64,000 nucleotides of DNA from Candidatus Jettenia sp. (GCA_021650895.1 CP091278.1:248001-312000); one strand, 5' to 3'. Shown: positions 9,154 through 18,701, numbered from the stretch's first letter. Notes: generated from the sequence alone by a model not told the origin. Numbers and translations are program-made.

Positions 9154-9839
9154 AACCGTGGCTGAAGAAGCGATGGTGTATAGGGAAAATAACGGGCGAT
9201 TATATCTGGCATATGGAAGATGTTCTCCATCAGTATGCTCAACCCTATGATCCTTTGCGTCCTCTGATCTGTTTTGATGAACGGCCGTGTCAGCTTCTTG
9301 GTGATAGTATTGTTCCAATACCCATGAAGCCGGGAAAACTCAAACGGGAAGATTATGAGTACGAGCGCAATGGTAGTTGTTGTGTTTTACTCGCTTTTGA
9401 ACCCCATACTGGCTTTCGTTATGTTCAAGTAAGAGAAAGGCGTACTGCAGTTGACTATGCCGAATTTGTGAAACAATTCGTTCAGGTATATTATCCTGGG
9501 GTAGAATGTATTCGTCTTGTTCAAGACAATTTGAATACCCATACACCTGGTTCTTTTTATGAAGTATTTCCACCTGAAGAAGCTTTTGATCTTGCTGAAA
9601 AATTTCAGGTACACTATACGCCCAAAAAGGGGAGTTGGCTGAATATGGCCGAAATAGAGTTTTCTGCTCTTTCTCGGCAATGCCTCGACCGACGTATTGC
9701 CGATAAGGAGACCTTAGAAAAAGAGGTTCTTGCATGGGCTGAAAATCGTAATAGAAAATGCACAACGGTAACCTGGAAATTTACGAAAGACACTGCTCGT
9801 GAAAAGCTTAAAAGCAAATACCATATGTTGAAAAATTAA
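9054..9839 (+). CDS. IS630 transposase, catalytic DDE frame
   Basis: This frame overlaps the previous one; its true reading begins after the A-run near 9138. It encodes the DDE domain of the IS630/Tc1-like family: LICFDE near 9260 (first Asp), RLVQDNLNTH near 9515 (second Asp) and TPKKGSWLNMAEIEF near 9620 (Glu). All three catalytic residues are present, so the enzyme could be active if the -1 frameshift occurs. The frame ends at TAA 9837-9839, about 16 bases before the element's right tip. Confidence 0.88.
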   Translation: MDTGVNRGETGRVKSSRIPLFRKCKKGFKKNELKPWLKKRWCIGKITGDYIWHMEDVLHQYAQPYDPLRPLICFDERPCQLLGDSIVPIPMKPGKLKREDYEYERNGSCCVLLAFEPHTGFRYVQVRERRTAVDYAEFVKQFVQVYYPGVECIRLVQDNLNTHTPGSFYEVFPPEEAFDLAEKFQVHYTPKKGSWLNMAEIEFSALSRQCLDRRIADKETLEKEVLAWAENRNRKCTTVTWKFTKDTAREKLKSKYHMLKN

Positions 9840-9855
9840 ATAGAAGCAGGACTAG

Positions 9856-10039
9856 TACACTGTCAACTTAATTTACCATAATAGACTCTCTCGTATGTGT
9901 CATTGCGAGGGGTATTTTCCCGAAGCAATCTCTTTTGAAATATCCAGGAGATTGCTTCGGACACTACCCTCGCAATGACACAGCCCCATGCAGTTGAACC
10001 GATACAAACCATATTATCATGAATTATATTGACAGTGTA
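9856..10039. mobile_element. M184 MITE, copy 1 (in the IS630 right end)
   Basis: A 184-bp element with ends TACACTGTCAACTTAAT and ATTATATTGACAGTGTA, flanked by CTAG at 9852-9855 and 10040-10043. The core holds a long hairpin with arms GTCATTGCGAGGG...CCGAAGCAATC and the reverse. It has no coding capacity. The other full-length copies are at 22754 and 48110; 179-bp copies are at 31145 and 49416. Confidence 0.88.
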
Positions 10040-10202
10040 CTAGTACCACCGTATATGATTGGAGGGTTAGCGGCCTTCTGGACGATTCAGCGTGTTGTGT
10101 CTTTTCTGTAACTGTGAAGAAAGGAAATATGATAAATCCGACCGTAAATTTGTCAATAAAGCCTTGATCCATCCTTTATGAACTACAACCTGCAATTTTT
10201 TA

Positions 10203-11285
10203 TTATATATTTGGTTTTGAGACTCCTGCTTCTTGAAATGTAGCCATTTCGTTTAATAGTTTTACACTTGCTTCTATCAAATTCATACCCAATGCGGCAC
10301 CAGTCCCTTCGCCCAGTCTCAGGTTTAGATCCAGGAGAGGGATTTTGTCCAGTAATTTTAACATAAGCTTATGTCCCTTTTCTGCGGAAACATGAGAAGC
10401 AATGAGATACTCCTTTACTTTCGGCTCGATTGCACAGGCAATCAAGGCGCCGGCTGTTGAAATAAAGCCATCCAGAACTATGGGAATACGATGCCGCGCT
10501 GCGCCTAAACATAAACCAGCAATACCTCCAATCTCGTAACCACCTACCTTTGCTAATACATCTATTGGATCATGGGGATCTGGTTGATTTATATCAATTG
10601 CTTTTTTTATTATACAAATTTTTCTTTGTAAGGCTTCTTCGTCTAATCCTGTCCCGCGTCCTGTAGCTGTTTCTACGTCTAGTTGGCCTAAAACGGCAAG
10701 AATGGCGCTACTCGGTGTAGTATTAGCAATCCCCATGTCTCCTGTACCGACAATATCCAGTCCATTTTTCAGCTCTTCTTCGATCAGCTCAATACCAACC
10801 TCGAGAGATTGAATGGCCTCATCCCTGGACATAGCAGGCCCTGTTGCTATATTTTTCGTACCTAAGCCTACCTTCTTTATCCTCAAATCTTGTCCCTGGC
10901 ATTGGTTAGAGAACTGATTTTTCTTCAGGTGTGTGGCAACTCCACAATCAACCACAACCACCTTTGCACCGATATGACGTGCAAGGACATTTATAGCCGC
11001 GCCTGCATCCATGAAGTTTTGAACCATTTGTCTTGTAACCTGCTGAGGGAAGGCACTCACACCTTCTTCCGCGACCCCATGGTCTCCTGCCATCGTAAAT
11101 ATTGTTTTGTGTTTTATTGTGCAATTTACACTACCTCTGATAGAGGTATAAACTGTTGCCAACTCTTCCAGCCTTCCCAGACTGCCGCCGGGAATGGCAA
11201 GCGCATTAAATTTTGCTTTAATATCACCGTAGAGGTCTGTCACAACTTCTTTTATATGTTCCGTAGTATATTTTAATAATTTCAT
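10203..11285 (-). CDS. cobT: Nicotinate-nucleotide-dimethylbenzimidazole phosphoribosyltransferase
   Basis: CobT transfers ribose phosphate from nicotinate mononucleotide to the lower-ligand base of cobalamin. The protein is about 360 residues, the usual family length. Visible signatures are GSLGRLEELA near residue 35, AGDHGV near 65, GDMGIANTTPSSAI near 180, GRGTGLDEEAL near 205 and RLGEGTGAA near 325, which includes the catalytic Glu. I prefer the Met at 11283-11285 over the one at 11312, because CobT proteins usually begin near this point. No other cobalamin genes or clear B12 riboswitch are visible, so this is an isolated cobT, probably for ligand attachment or salvage. It is divergent from the secretion cluster, with a shared intergenic stretch of about 115 bases. 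Confidence 0.93.
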   Translation of the reverse strand: MKLLKYTTEHIKEVVTDLYGDIKAKFNALAIPGGSLGRLEELATVYTSIRGSVNCTIKHKTIFTMAGDHGVAEEGVSAFPQQVTRQMVQNFMDAGAAINVLARHIGAKVVVVDCGVATHLKKNQFSNQCQGQDLRIKKVGLGTKNIATGPAMSRDEAIQSLEVGIELIEEELKNGLDIVGTGDMGIANTTPSSAILAVLGQLDVETATGRGTGLDEEALQRKICIIKKAIDINQPDPHDPIDVLAKVGGYEIGGIAGLCLGAARHRIPIVLDGFISTAGALIACAIEPKVKEYLIASHVSAEKGHKLMLKLLDKIPLLDLNLRLGEGTGAALGMNLIEASVKLLNEMATFQEAGVSKPNI

Positions 11286-11400
11286 AATATTAATTAGGTA
11301 TAAGTATTGCAATATGCTGCGAGTTTTACTATAGTATGTAAACTTTAAAAGGGAACAAAATTTTAATATATCTTAATCATATAATTCAAGCAAATTAAGT

Positions 11401-13116
11401 ATGAAAGATTTTGTATACCAATTAGAAGAAGCCTTGTTAAAAAGAGGCATGAAAAAAGAGCAGTTAGATACTGCAAAAGAGCTTCAGAAGAAGGAATGTA
11501 TTCAACTGGAGGAAGCGATTGTCAAACTTGGATATCTAACATATCCGGAAATAATTCAACACCTTGCTGTACTCTATGATATGCCGGTAATTGATCTGGA
11601 TAAAATCAACATTTTACCAGAAGTCATTCATTCATTGCCGGTACATCTTATCAGAAAGCATACGATCATACCCATATCAAAAAATAACGGCACTATCACC
11701 ATTGCCGTAAGCAGTCCGCCTAGCCTTGGATTTATCGATAACTTGCGCTTTATGCTTAACGCAGACATCAAATGTGTATTTGCCACACCGGAGAATATAA
11801 AAAAGATTATTCATAAATATTACGAGCTTGAACCTACGGAAACCGTTGATACCTTATTAAAAGAGCTTAAGACTCCAAAGTCCTCTCTCCGAGAAATAGC
11901 CGTTGAAGAGGGTGAAGGTTCTTACGGTGAGGCAAAGGCTATAGAAGATGAAGGTCCGATTATTCAACTCGTCTCATTGATCATCAACAAAGCGATTGTT
12001 TCCCGGACTAGTGATATTCATTTGGAACCCCTTTCCAATAGATTACGTATACGATATCGTGTTGATGGGGTATGCCAGGAAGCAGATGTGCTACCCAAAC
12101 GGTTGCAGGATCCCATTATTTCCAGGATCAAGATACTTGCCAATATTGATATTGCTGAGAAGAGGAGGCCTCAGGATGGGCGTATCAGTCTAAAATATTC
12201 AGGCAAAGAATTTGATATTCGGGTTTCCTGCCTGCCTTCCATTTATGGGGAGAGTGTGGTTATGCGCCTTCTGGAAAAATCTGCTGCCCTGATGAACCTT
12301 CAAAATCTTGGCTTCTACGAAAACGACTATAAGCGTTTTTACTCTATAATTAAAAGACCAAATGGCATATTCCTGATTACCGGCCCTACAGGAAGTGGTA
12401 AAACAACTACTTTATATGCGACTATTAATGAGTTGAATAAGACAGATACAAAGATTATTACCGCAGAAGATCCTATAGAGTATACCCTTCGTGGCGTTAA
12501 TCAAAGTGAAATAAATGAGAAAATCGGGTTTGATTTTCCTACCATCTTGAGGTCTATGCTTCGTCAAGATCCGAATGTTATCCTTGTGGGAGAGATCCGG
12601 GATGCTGAAACAGCGGATACTGCGGTTGCTGCTGCCTTAACAGGGCATCTTGTTTTGAGCACCCTTCATACGAATGATGCCCCTTCAGCTATCACGAGAT
12701 TGATTGATATGGGGGTAAAACCTTTTCTTATTGCTACTTCACTGCAGGGGATCATGGCGCAGCGGCTCGTCAGGAGGATCTGTACAGGTTGTAAAGAACC
12801 TGTTACATATCACCCTGAAAAGTTATTAGAGATGGGGTATGACATAGAAACATTAAAAGATTTTTCCTTTTATAAGGGAAAAGGCTGCAAGAATTGTAAT
12901 CATGTTGGGTATCGTGGCAGATTAGGTATTTATGAACTCTTAGATATGAACGAGACCCTGCGCGATATGACCTATCGCATGGCTGCTACTGACGAAATAC
13001 GAGAAACTGCAAGAAATATGGGAATGACCACATTAAAAGAAGATGGATTAAGAAAGGCAAAAGATGGCAAAACGACCCTGGAAGAGGTCGTTATGGTTAC
13101 GGGGATAGAAGACTAA
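11401..13116 (+). CDS. Type II secretion / type IV pilus assembly ATPase (GspE/PilB), first copy
   Basis: A 571-residue cytoplasmic hexameric ATPase that powers pseudopilus or pilus assembly. Residues 1-140 form an MshEN/T2SSE N-terminal domain. Walker A GPTGSGKTTT is near residue 328, the Asp box and Walker B (LVGEIRDAETA) near 398, and the His box (LSTLHTNDAP) near 419. A four-Cys zinc motif, CTGC near 461 and CKNC near 496, marks it as an assembly (extension) ATPase rather than the retraction ATPase PilT. A TATAAT hexamer at 11380-11385 is a possible -10 close to the start. It begins a same-strand cluster with a second ATPase, a GspF-type platform and pseudopilins. Confidence 0.93.
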   Translation: MKDFVYQLEEALLKRGMKKEQLDTAKELQKKECIQLEEAIVKLGYLTYPEIIQHLAVLYDMPVIDLDKINILPEVIHSLPVHLIRKHTIIPISKNNGTITIAVSSPPSLGFIDNLRFMLNADIKCVFATPENIKKIIHKYYELEPTETVDTLLKELKTPKSSLREIAVEEGEGSYGEAKAIEDEGPIIQLVSLIINKAIVSRTSDIHLEPLSNRLRIRYRVDGVCQEADVLPKRLQDPIISRIKILANIDIAEKRRPQDGRISLKYSGKEFDIRVSCLPSIYGESVVMRLLEKSAALMNLQNLGFYENDYKRFYSIIKRPNGIFLITGPTGSGKTTTLYATINELNKTDTKIITAEDPIEYTLRGVNQSEINEKIGFDFPTILRSMLRQDPNVILVGEIRDAETADTAVAAALTGHLVLSTLHTNDAPSAITRLIDMGVKPFLIATSLQGIMAQRLVRRICTGCKEPVTYHPEKLLEMGYDIETLKDFSFYKGKGCKNCNHVGYRGRLGIYELLDMNETLRDMTYRMAATDEIRETARNMGMTTLKEDGLRKAKDGKTTLEEVVMVTGIED

Positions 13117-13167
13117 AGGGTTAAAGAACAAAAAATTTTGTAACACCATTTTGCTTTGAAGCTTTTT

Positions 13168-14910
13168 ATGCAGATGAAAGAAAAAACAAAAGTAAGTTTA
13201 AAGGTAGAAGCAAAGAGAAAGCTCTTTGGACAAATATTGAAGGATAAGGGCTTAATTACCGAAGACCAAATTCAGGAAGCTCTGATGATTCAGAGACAGA
13301 AAGGTGGCTTGCTTGGCGATATTTTAACAAGCCTTCATTACATTACGAGTGAACAGATTATGCAAGCCCTGAGCGAGTATTTGGGATTAGAGATTATAAC
13401 CCTTGAAAACATGGATATATCACCTGAAGTTATTACTATGGTGCCTGCAGCTATTGCACAATTATATCGCATTGTCCCCGTTAGCAATAAGAATGGCATT
13501 CTTACCATTGTCCAGGCAGATGCCTTAAATTTTGAGACCCTGGATGATTTAAGATTGCTTCTGAAATATTCTATAAAATTGATGCTTTGTCAAAAGGACG
13601 AAGTCATCCGTGCCATAGAAAAGTATTATCCCAGAAAACATGAATCTGTTGAACAGCTATTATTGGAGTTCAAAGAAGACAAATCCTATAACACATTTAC
13701 TAAGGGAGAGTATATCGATATTGAAGAACTAAAAAAGATGGTGGCTACGACTCCGGTGAAAAAATGGGTTAGTCTTATGTTTCTGGATGCTATCCTGGAC
13801 AAGGCTAGTGATATACATGTAGAGCCTTTCGAAGATGAATTTAAGATCCGGTTTCGCATTGACGGTGTACTGTATGAAAAAATTTCTCCACCAAAACAAT
13901 TAGGAATACCTATTGCCTCACGAATAAAGCTTATATCAGGTATGGATATTTCCGAACGGAGATTACCGCAGGATGGACGCATTCAATTAAATGTTGGGGG
14001 AACGCCTATCGATTTACGTGTTTCCACACTTCCTACAAAATATGGAGAAAGCATTGTTATGCGTTTGTTAAATAAATCTGTCATGTCCGTCAATTTAGAT
14101 GTATTAGGATTTTATCCGGAAGAGTTAAAATCGATACACCAATTATTGAATAAACCGAATGGAATAATTCTTGTTACCGGCCCGACAGGTTCCGGAAAAA
14201 CAACAACTCTGTACGCAGCGCTCAGTTATTTAAATGATATTGGTACAAAAATTATTACTACTGAAGATCCTGTTGAATATGATATTGACGGACTTATTCA
14301 GGTACAGATAAACCCATCTATTGACGTAACCTTTGCGAATTGTTTAAGGGCTATTTTACGACAAGATCCTGATATTATTCTTGTCGGTGAAATACGGGAT
14401 GAAGAAACAGCTAAAATTGCTATACAAGCCTCGTTGACAGGGCATTTAGTTTTTAGTACACTGCACACCAATGATGCCCCTACTACGATAACACGTCTCG
14501 TTGATATGGACATTAAGCCGTATCTGATCGCTTCTACGGTAGAAGCAGTTATTAGCCAAAGATTGGTACGTAAAATATGCGTTTCATGTAAAGAAGAATA
14601 CATGCCTTCCGAAGCATCTTTGATGGAATTAAACCTTACACGGGAAGCGGTTAAGGGGAAACAGTTTTTTCGGGGTAAAGGATGCAACAATTGTCGCAAT
14701 ATAGGATATAAGGGACGTATGGGAATATATGAGATTATGATTATGAATGAAGAGATACGGCGATTAATAATCGAACAGGCACACACAAATGTAATCAGGT
14801 CGGTTGCAAAAAGGAATGGAATGAATACCTTAAGAGACAGTGGATTAACGGCAGTATACGATGGATTAACGACAATCGAAGAAGTTATGAGAGAAACAAT
14901 GTTGGTATAA
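13168..14910 (+). CDS. Type II secretion / type IV pilus assembly ATPase (GspE/PilB), second copy
   Basis: About 580 residues with the same order as the preceding gene: MshEN domain (residues 10-160), Walker A GPTGSGKTTT near 338, GEIRDEETA near 408, STLHTNDAP near 430, and the zinc motif CVSC near 471 with CNNC near 506. It is a diverged paralogue of the first ATPase, not a copy error. I chose ATG 13168; a TTG at 13156 and ATG at 13174 are alternatives. The gap to the upstream gene is about 50 bases, so co-transcription is likely. Two adjacent assembly ATPases may drive different complexes or form a mixed hexamer; the sequence does not decide. Confidence 0.92.
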   Translation: MQMKEKTKVSLKVEAKRKLFGQILKDKGLITEDQIQEALMIQRQKGGLLGDILTSLHYITSEQIMQALSEYLGLEIITLENMDISPEVITMVPAAIAQLYRIVPVSNKNGILTIVQADALNFETLDDLRLLLKYSIKLMLCQKDEVIRAIEKYYPRKHESVEQLLLEFKEDKSYNTFTKGEYIDIEELKKMVATTPVKKWVSLMFLDAILDKASDIHVEPFEDEFKIRFRIDGVLYEKISPPKQLGIPIASRIKLISGMDISERRLPQDGRIQLNVGGTPIDLRVSTLPTKYGESIVMRLLNKSVMSVNLDVLGFYPEELKSIHQLLNKPNGIILVTGPTGSGKTTTLYAALSYLNDIGTKIITTEDPVEYDIDGLIQVQINPSIDVTFANCLRAILRQDPDIILVGEIRDEETAKIAIQASLTGHLVFSTLHTNDAPTTITRLVDMDIKPYLIASTVEAVISQRLVRKICVSCKEEYMPSEASLMELNLTREAVKGKQFFRGKGCNNCRNIGYKGRMGIYEIMIMNEEIRRLIIEQAHTNVIRSVAKRNGMNTLRDSGLTAVYDGLTTIEEVMRETMLV

Positions 14911-14959
14911 TCGGATGATAAGGGAATTTTCATCTTTTTTCGTTCAGCAATAAATCAAC

Positions 14960-15150
14960 ACACACCTGGCTTTAATTGTAGAGAAGCAAGATTTTGCGTC
15001 TCTACAGGGGAATGAACCCACCCCTAACCCCTCCCAAGAGGGGAATAAAAGCTAGTCCTCGACCCGATCGGGGAAAGTCCCCTCTCGGGAGGGGATTTAG
15101 GGGTGGGTAATCGGGAGGGGATTTAGGGGTGGGTAAAAGGAGCAGATAAG
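14960..15150. repeat. R3 repeat cluster inside the secretion operon
   Basis: Contains a GTAGAGAAGCAAG...TTGCGTCTCTAC palindrome (about 14979-15005) and an R3 unit: CACCCCTAACCCCTCCC around 15010 facing GGGAGGGGATTTAGGGGTG around 15085, the latter repeated again near 15113. It splits the ATPase genes from the platform gene. The hairpin is strong enough to affect transcription, but no T-run follows. Confidence 0.7.
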
Positions 15151-15233
15151 AGGGATGGGTAAGAGAGGTAGGTAAAAAGAAAATTTGTTGAGTTTTGTCT
15201 TGTGAAATTCAATCTAATGTAAAGGTAACACTT

Positions 15234-16493
15234 ATGTCTATTTTTCAATACAGCGCTGTTGATAAAAAGGGACATACCATAAAAGATAAACTTGAGGCAT
15301 CTGGTTCAGATGATGCTGTTGCAAAGATACGCGCTCTCGGCTATTTTCCAACAAGCATCAAAGAGATTTCTTTTCGTCAAAAAGGAAAAGAACTACCCGT
15401 TTCATCCGATAGAGCCTTAGAAAAACATCCCAGAATATCCATCTCTTTTGGTAAAGTCAAATCGAAAGAACTTACGGTATTCACACGGCAACTCGCAACA
15501 CTTCAGGATGCAGGACTCCCTATCATACGAGGGTTAAAAATACTCTCCTCTCAAATGAAAAAAGGACTATTTAAGAAGACAATACTGAAGGTTATTGAAG
15601 ACATTGAGGGTGGAAGTACCCTTTCCGGGGCTTTTGTAAAACATCCAAGGGTTTTTGATACGTTATACGTTAGCATTGTAAAGGCAGGTGAAGTGAGCGG
15701 TACCCTGGATATTATTTTACAACGCTTAGCTGATTTTCGGGAAAAGATGGAGCGGCTTATCAGAAAAATAATTAGTGCTATGATCTATCCTACTGTCGTT
15801 ATGTTTGTTGCAATAGGCATTCTTATAGGTCTTATGATTTTTATCGTTCCAAATTTTGCCAAAATATTTGAAGAGTTGGGTCTGGAGTTGCCAGTTCCTA
15901 CTAAAATGCTTATTCTGTTCAGTACGATCTTAAAAACGCAATGGATATGTATTCCTTCCGTACCGTTAGGAAGTTTCATTCTTTATAAATGCCTGGGGAA
16001 AATAAAAAAGATGAGGTTACTGATAGATAAAACCAAATTTAAATTGCCAATCTTCGGTAATATTATCAATAAATCTACCATATCGAGATTTACCCGTACC
16101 CTTGCGACCCTGACATCTAGTGGAGTACCAATCTTAGATGCCCTGAATAACGCCAAAGAATCTACCGGAAATGCAGCTATGGCTCAGGCAATCCAGCATA
16201 TTCATGATAGTATCAGAGGGGGAGAGAGTATAACGAAGCCCCTGAGAGCCTCTAAAATATGTGATGAGATGGTAGTTAATATGGTGGAGGTTGGAGAGGA
16301 AACAGGAGGACTGGATGCTATGCTTAATAAGGTAGCAGATAATTATGATGATGAAGTAGATAGGGCAGTGGAGGCTATGGTCAGCTTGATAGAACCTATA
16401 ATGATTGTATTTCTGGGGGGTTCAGTTGGTTTTATCGTAATCGCCATGTTTGTGCCACTCATAAAATTAATGCAGGGTATTAGTGGTCAATAA
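15234..16493 (+). CDS. Inner-membrane platform protein (GspF/PilC)
   Basis: A 419-residue polytopic protein that couples the ATPase to the growing pseudopilus. It has the two GspF repeats: TRQLATLQDAGLPIIRGL near residue 85 and TRTLATLTSSGVPILDAL near 288, each followed by VKAGEVSG or VEVGEETGGLD. Three membrane segments are visible, about 183-210, 240-258 and 387-410. ATG 15234, preceded by AAAGGT, gives the usual MSIFQYSAVD start; the frame is open further upstream but that part is not conserved-looking. It lies in the same cluster as the ATPases and pseudopilins. Confidence 0.92.
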   Translation: MSIFQYSAVDKKGHTIKDKLEASGSDDAVAKIRALGYFPTSIKEISFRQKGKELPVSSDRALEKHPRISISFGKVKSKELTVFTRQLATLQDAGLPIIRGLKILSSQMKKGLFKKTILKVIEDIEGGSTLSGAFVKHPRVFDTLYVSIVKAGEVSGTLDIILQRLADFREKMERLIRKIISAMIYPTVVMFVAIGILIGLMIFIVPNFAKIFEELGLELPVPTKMLILFSTILKTQWICIPSVPLGSFILYKCLGKIKKMRLLIDKTKFKLPIFGNIINKSTISRFTRTLATLTSSGVPILDALNNAKESTGNAAMAQAIQHIHDSIRGGESITKPLRASKICDEMVVNMVEVGEETGGLDAMLNKVADNYDDEVDRAVEAMVSLIEPIMIVFLGGSVGFIVIAMFVPLIKLMQGISGQ

Positions 16494-16541
16494 TCTGGTT
16501 TGCCAAACTCCATTCAATGAGGCCGCCTTTGGCGGCAATGC

Positions 16542-17099
16542 ATGAAAAAATATAAAATTTCTGTAGGGCGAGGCTTTAGCCTTGCCAGGCAACTTAACAA
16601 CCGGTTGGGGTCTTTCGGTGAAAACAAAGGCTTTACCCTGATAGAATTAATTATTGTTCTGTCTGTTATCGGTATTCTAACAGGTATAATACTTCCTGTT
16701 TTTCTGCATGGTGGACTTGATGAGTCTGTCAGTACATTACAGAGCAGTGTATTTTCTGCAAAGACCCTTGCTATAACAAAACGAAAACCTTGTAAACTGA
16801 TCTTAAATGCCGATTATTATACGAATCCTGATTTCTCACCCTGCACACTCATTGTGGAAGACACAGAAGAGACGTTTAAAAAAAGGTATCAACTTCCGCG
16901 GTATATAAGATTTTGGCAATATAATTCTACAGATTTTACCAGCGGGACAAAAACTATTTACTTCGAGCCTCATGGTATTTCTTATAACGTGGCCGGTAAT
17001 AACGTCCCACAAGATACTATCATTACATTAAAAGATGTAAAGACGGGACTAATAACTACCCGGACAATTATTGGTAACACTTGTCAGATGAAAAAATAA
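16542..17099 (+). CDS. Short pseudopilin (GspH-like) with repeat-derived leader
   Basis: A 185-residue pseudopilin. KGFTLIELIIVLSVIGILTG near residue 32 is the prepilin peptidase motif: cleavage after Gly, methylated Phe, Glu at +5. The rest is a small globular domain of GspH type. The leader is unusual: from ATG 16542 it is about 32 residues long, and residues 6-17 (ISVGRGFSLARQ) are encoded by half an R1 repeat at about 16558-16590. An in-frame TTG at 16605 would give an eight-residue leader, more typical of pseudopilins. Either the repeat jumped into the 5' end and was kept, or the true start is the TTG. Confidence 0.82.
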   Translation: MKKYKISVGRGFSLARQLNNRLGSFGENKGFTLIELIIVLSVIGILTGIILPVFLHGGLDESVSTLQSSVFSAKTLAITKRKPCKLILNADYYTNPDFSPCTLIVEDTEETFKKRYQLPRYIRFWQYNSTDFTSGTKTIYFEPHGISYNVAGNNVPQDTIITLKDVKTGLITTRTIIGNTCQMKK

Positions 17100-17114
17100 C
17101 AATCGATTTCACGT

Positions 17115-17819
17115 ATGTTTCCACTATCAAAAAATAAAGAACGAAAGGAACAAGGGTTTACCCTTATTGAAATCCTCGTTGCCATTTTTGTGCTGGTGAT
17201 TGGCATATTTGGTGTTATGGCGCTATTTCCGGTAGGTATACATAAAACCAGTAAAATTGCGAAGACAACCCTCGGTGCCGTTTCAGCCGAGGTTCCCCTT
17301 GCTTATGCATCGTATAAGTATCCGGAGAATTCAGGAAGTCCGGATTATCATATTCAGGATATTGTAAACCTTATATCAGGGACAGATACCCCTGCCTGTT
17401 ACTTTTATCCAGGTACAGGTGTTATTACAATACCAGGTAATTCCCTGTACGGATGGAATACCGTTCTTGTCCCTGTTGATATGAGTACTCCTGGCAATGG
17501 GACTGCAACATCGATAGCAGAAACCCATCTTTTCAGACAACAAACTGCCGTGTACAAGAATTATACAACCAATAATGGCACAGCCACTTTTACGTACAAT
17601 AGCACGATAGTATCTAACGTCTCCAATATCAATACGATTTCAGTCAATCATTTTATCTGTAATATCCAAAATCACATCTGGTATCGTGTAGTAAATGTTA
17701 ATGAATTGGCAGGTAGTATAACAATTGGATATCCCTATGAATATGAGACTACAAGTGCTGCTTATATTTCTACAAATACTATTGTAGGTCTCTATAATAC
17801 CATGCTTACTTCACATTAA
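17115..17819 (+). CDS. Minor pseudopilin (GspI/PilV-like)
   Basis: A 234-residue protein with prepilin motif QGFTLIEILVAIFVLVIGIF near residue 14, short leader of 14 residues, and Glu at +5. The sequence MALFPVGIHKTSK after the helix is common in PilV/GspI-like minor pilins. The remaining domain is Thr/Asn-rich and likely beta-rich. It starts 15 bases after the previous gene, so the two are likely co-transcribed. It would sit at the tip of a pseudopilus. Which minor pilin it replaces (I or V type) is inference. Confidence 0.8.
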   Translation: MFPLSKNKERKEQGFTLIEILVAIFVLVIGIFGVMALFPVGIHKTSKIAKTTLGAVSAEVPLAYASYKYPENSGSPDYHIQDIVNLISGTDTPACYFYPGTGVITIPGNSLYGWNTVLVPVDMSTPGNGTATSIAETHLFRQQTAVYKNYTTNNGTATFTYNSTIVSNVSNINTISVNHFICNIQNHIWYRVVNVNELAGSITIGYPYEYETTSAAYISTNTIVGLYNTMLTSH

Positions 17820-17867
17820 TCTCTCGTGCAATATCTTTATATAAATATAAGCAAACGTTAAATCGCT

Positions 17868-18527
17868 ATGGAAAAAAGGCATAATGGTTTTACCTTGCTG
17901 GAGTTGTTAATTGTTATAGCTCTCATGGCTGTTCTATGGGGCGTGGCTTATACCCTGTTGTATCAGTCTAAAAAGGTATTTTCTCTATCGGAAAATAAAC
18001 TGGAAATGTATCAATATGCAAGGATTGCTATAGGCGACATTTCCCGAAACCTGAAGGGGGCGATACTGAAAGATACCGTGGATTATTTTAAATCTTTTAC
18101 CCCGTTGGAAGCAACCGGACTCACTCCTCCGCCGAAAGACAATAGCAGTATCCTTACCTTTCTATCACTGACGCCGAATGGCTCCTCTACACCAGTTACC
18201 CTTATTACCTATTACGTAAATAACGTAGACGAGTTGATGCTGGCACACTATAATGATGCCTCTTATATCTATGGAAGTGTATCGGGCTTTGATCCTCATG
18301 ATGCCACATTCTATAAACTGGCGGCGAATATAAACTATTTCAACCTCGCATACGGTATTGGAAATACCTGGGTAAATGCCTGGAATAGTACTAATGGAAC
18401 TACAACTGGTCGCTTGCCTGATTCGGTTAAAGTAACATTACAAATATATGGTACAGGCACCGGCGGTATGATGGAAATAGGTACTTTTACTACAGAAATC
18501 ATGATTCCCTGCCGTGTAACACACTAA
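17868..18527 (+). CDS. Minor pseudopilin (GspJ-like)
   Basis: A 219-residue protein with a six-residue leader and prepilin motif NGFTLLELLIVIALMAVLWG. Following it, YARIAIGDISRNLKGAI resembles GspJ proteins, where an Arg-rich helix is followed by an antiparallel beta domain. It lies 48 bases after the GspI-like gene. After its stop comes about 970 bp of repeats before the GspK-like gene; a 12-bp-arm hairpin at 18559-18585 (GTAGGAGCGTAT/ATACGCTCCTAC) could reduce read-through. Confidence 0.8.
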   Translation: MEKRHNGFTLLELLIVIALMAVLWGVAYTLLYQSKKVFSLSENKLEMYQYARIAIGDISRNLKGAILKDTVDYFKSFTPLEATGLTPPPKDNSSILTFLSLTPNGSSTPVTLITYYVNNVDELMLAHYNDASYIYGSVSGFDPHDATFYKLAANINYFNLAYGIGNTWVNAWNSTNGTTTGRLPDSVKVTLQIYGTGTGGMMEIGTFTTEIMIPCRVTH

Positions 18528-18701
18528 ATTAGGTCTTTGATGGCTTTTTTATATCCCTGTAGGAGCGTATTGCATACGCTCCTACTTGCAAATGAGAATT
18601 TCCATACATTACATGAGGTCTTTGGCACTTTTTATCTTTTATGAAACTGTAGGGCAAGGCTTTAGCCTTGCTTCCCCCGTCTGAACATGCACGGGGGTAG
18701 T
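18528..18701. repeat. Hairpin and left half of a split R1 repeat
   Basis: GTAGGAGCGTAT and ATACGCTCCTAC form 12-bp arms at 18559-18585. About 18649-18700 is one half of an R1 repeat, ending CACGGGGGTAG. The other half is at 19430-19460, after the LR element, so LR inserted into R1. GGGGTAG is present on both sides (18694-18700 and 19430-19436). Confidence 0.75.

Larger units (their letters stand above)
8641..9855 (+). mobile_element. IS630-family insertion sequence, complete ends
   Basis: The element is bounded by near-perfect inverted ends, CTAGTCCTGCTTCTATTTAA at 8641-8660 and its reverse complement ending at 9855. The left flank is TA (8639-8640). The matching right TA is at 10044-10045 because a 184-bp M184 MITE has inserted at the right tip (9856-10039 with CTAG duplicated). 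Removing the MITE restores TA-element-TA, as expected for IS630 targets. Inside are two overlapping transposase frames. Confidence 0.88.
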
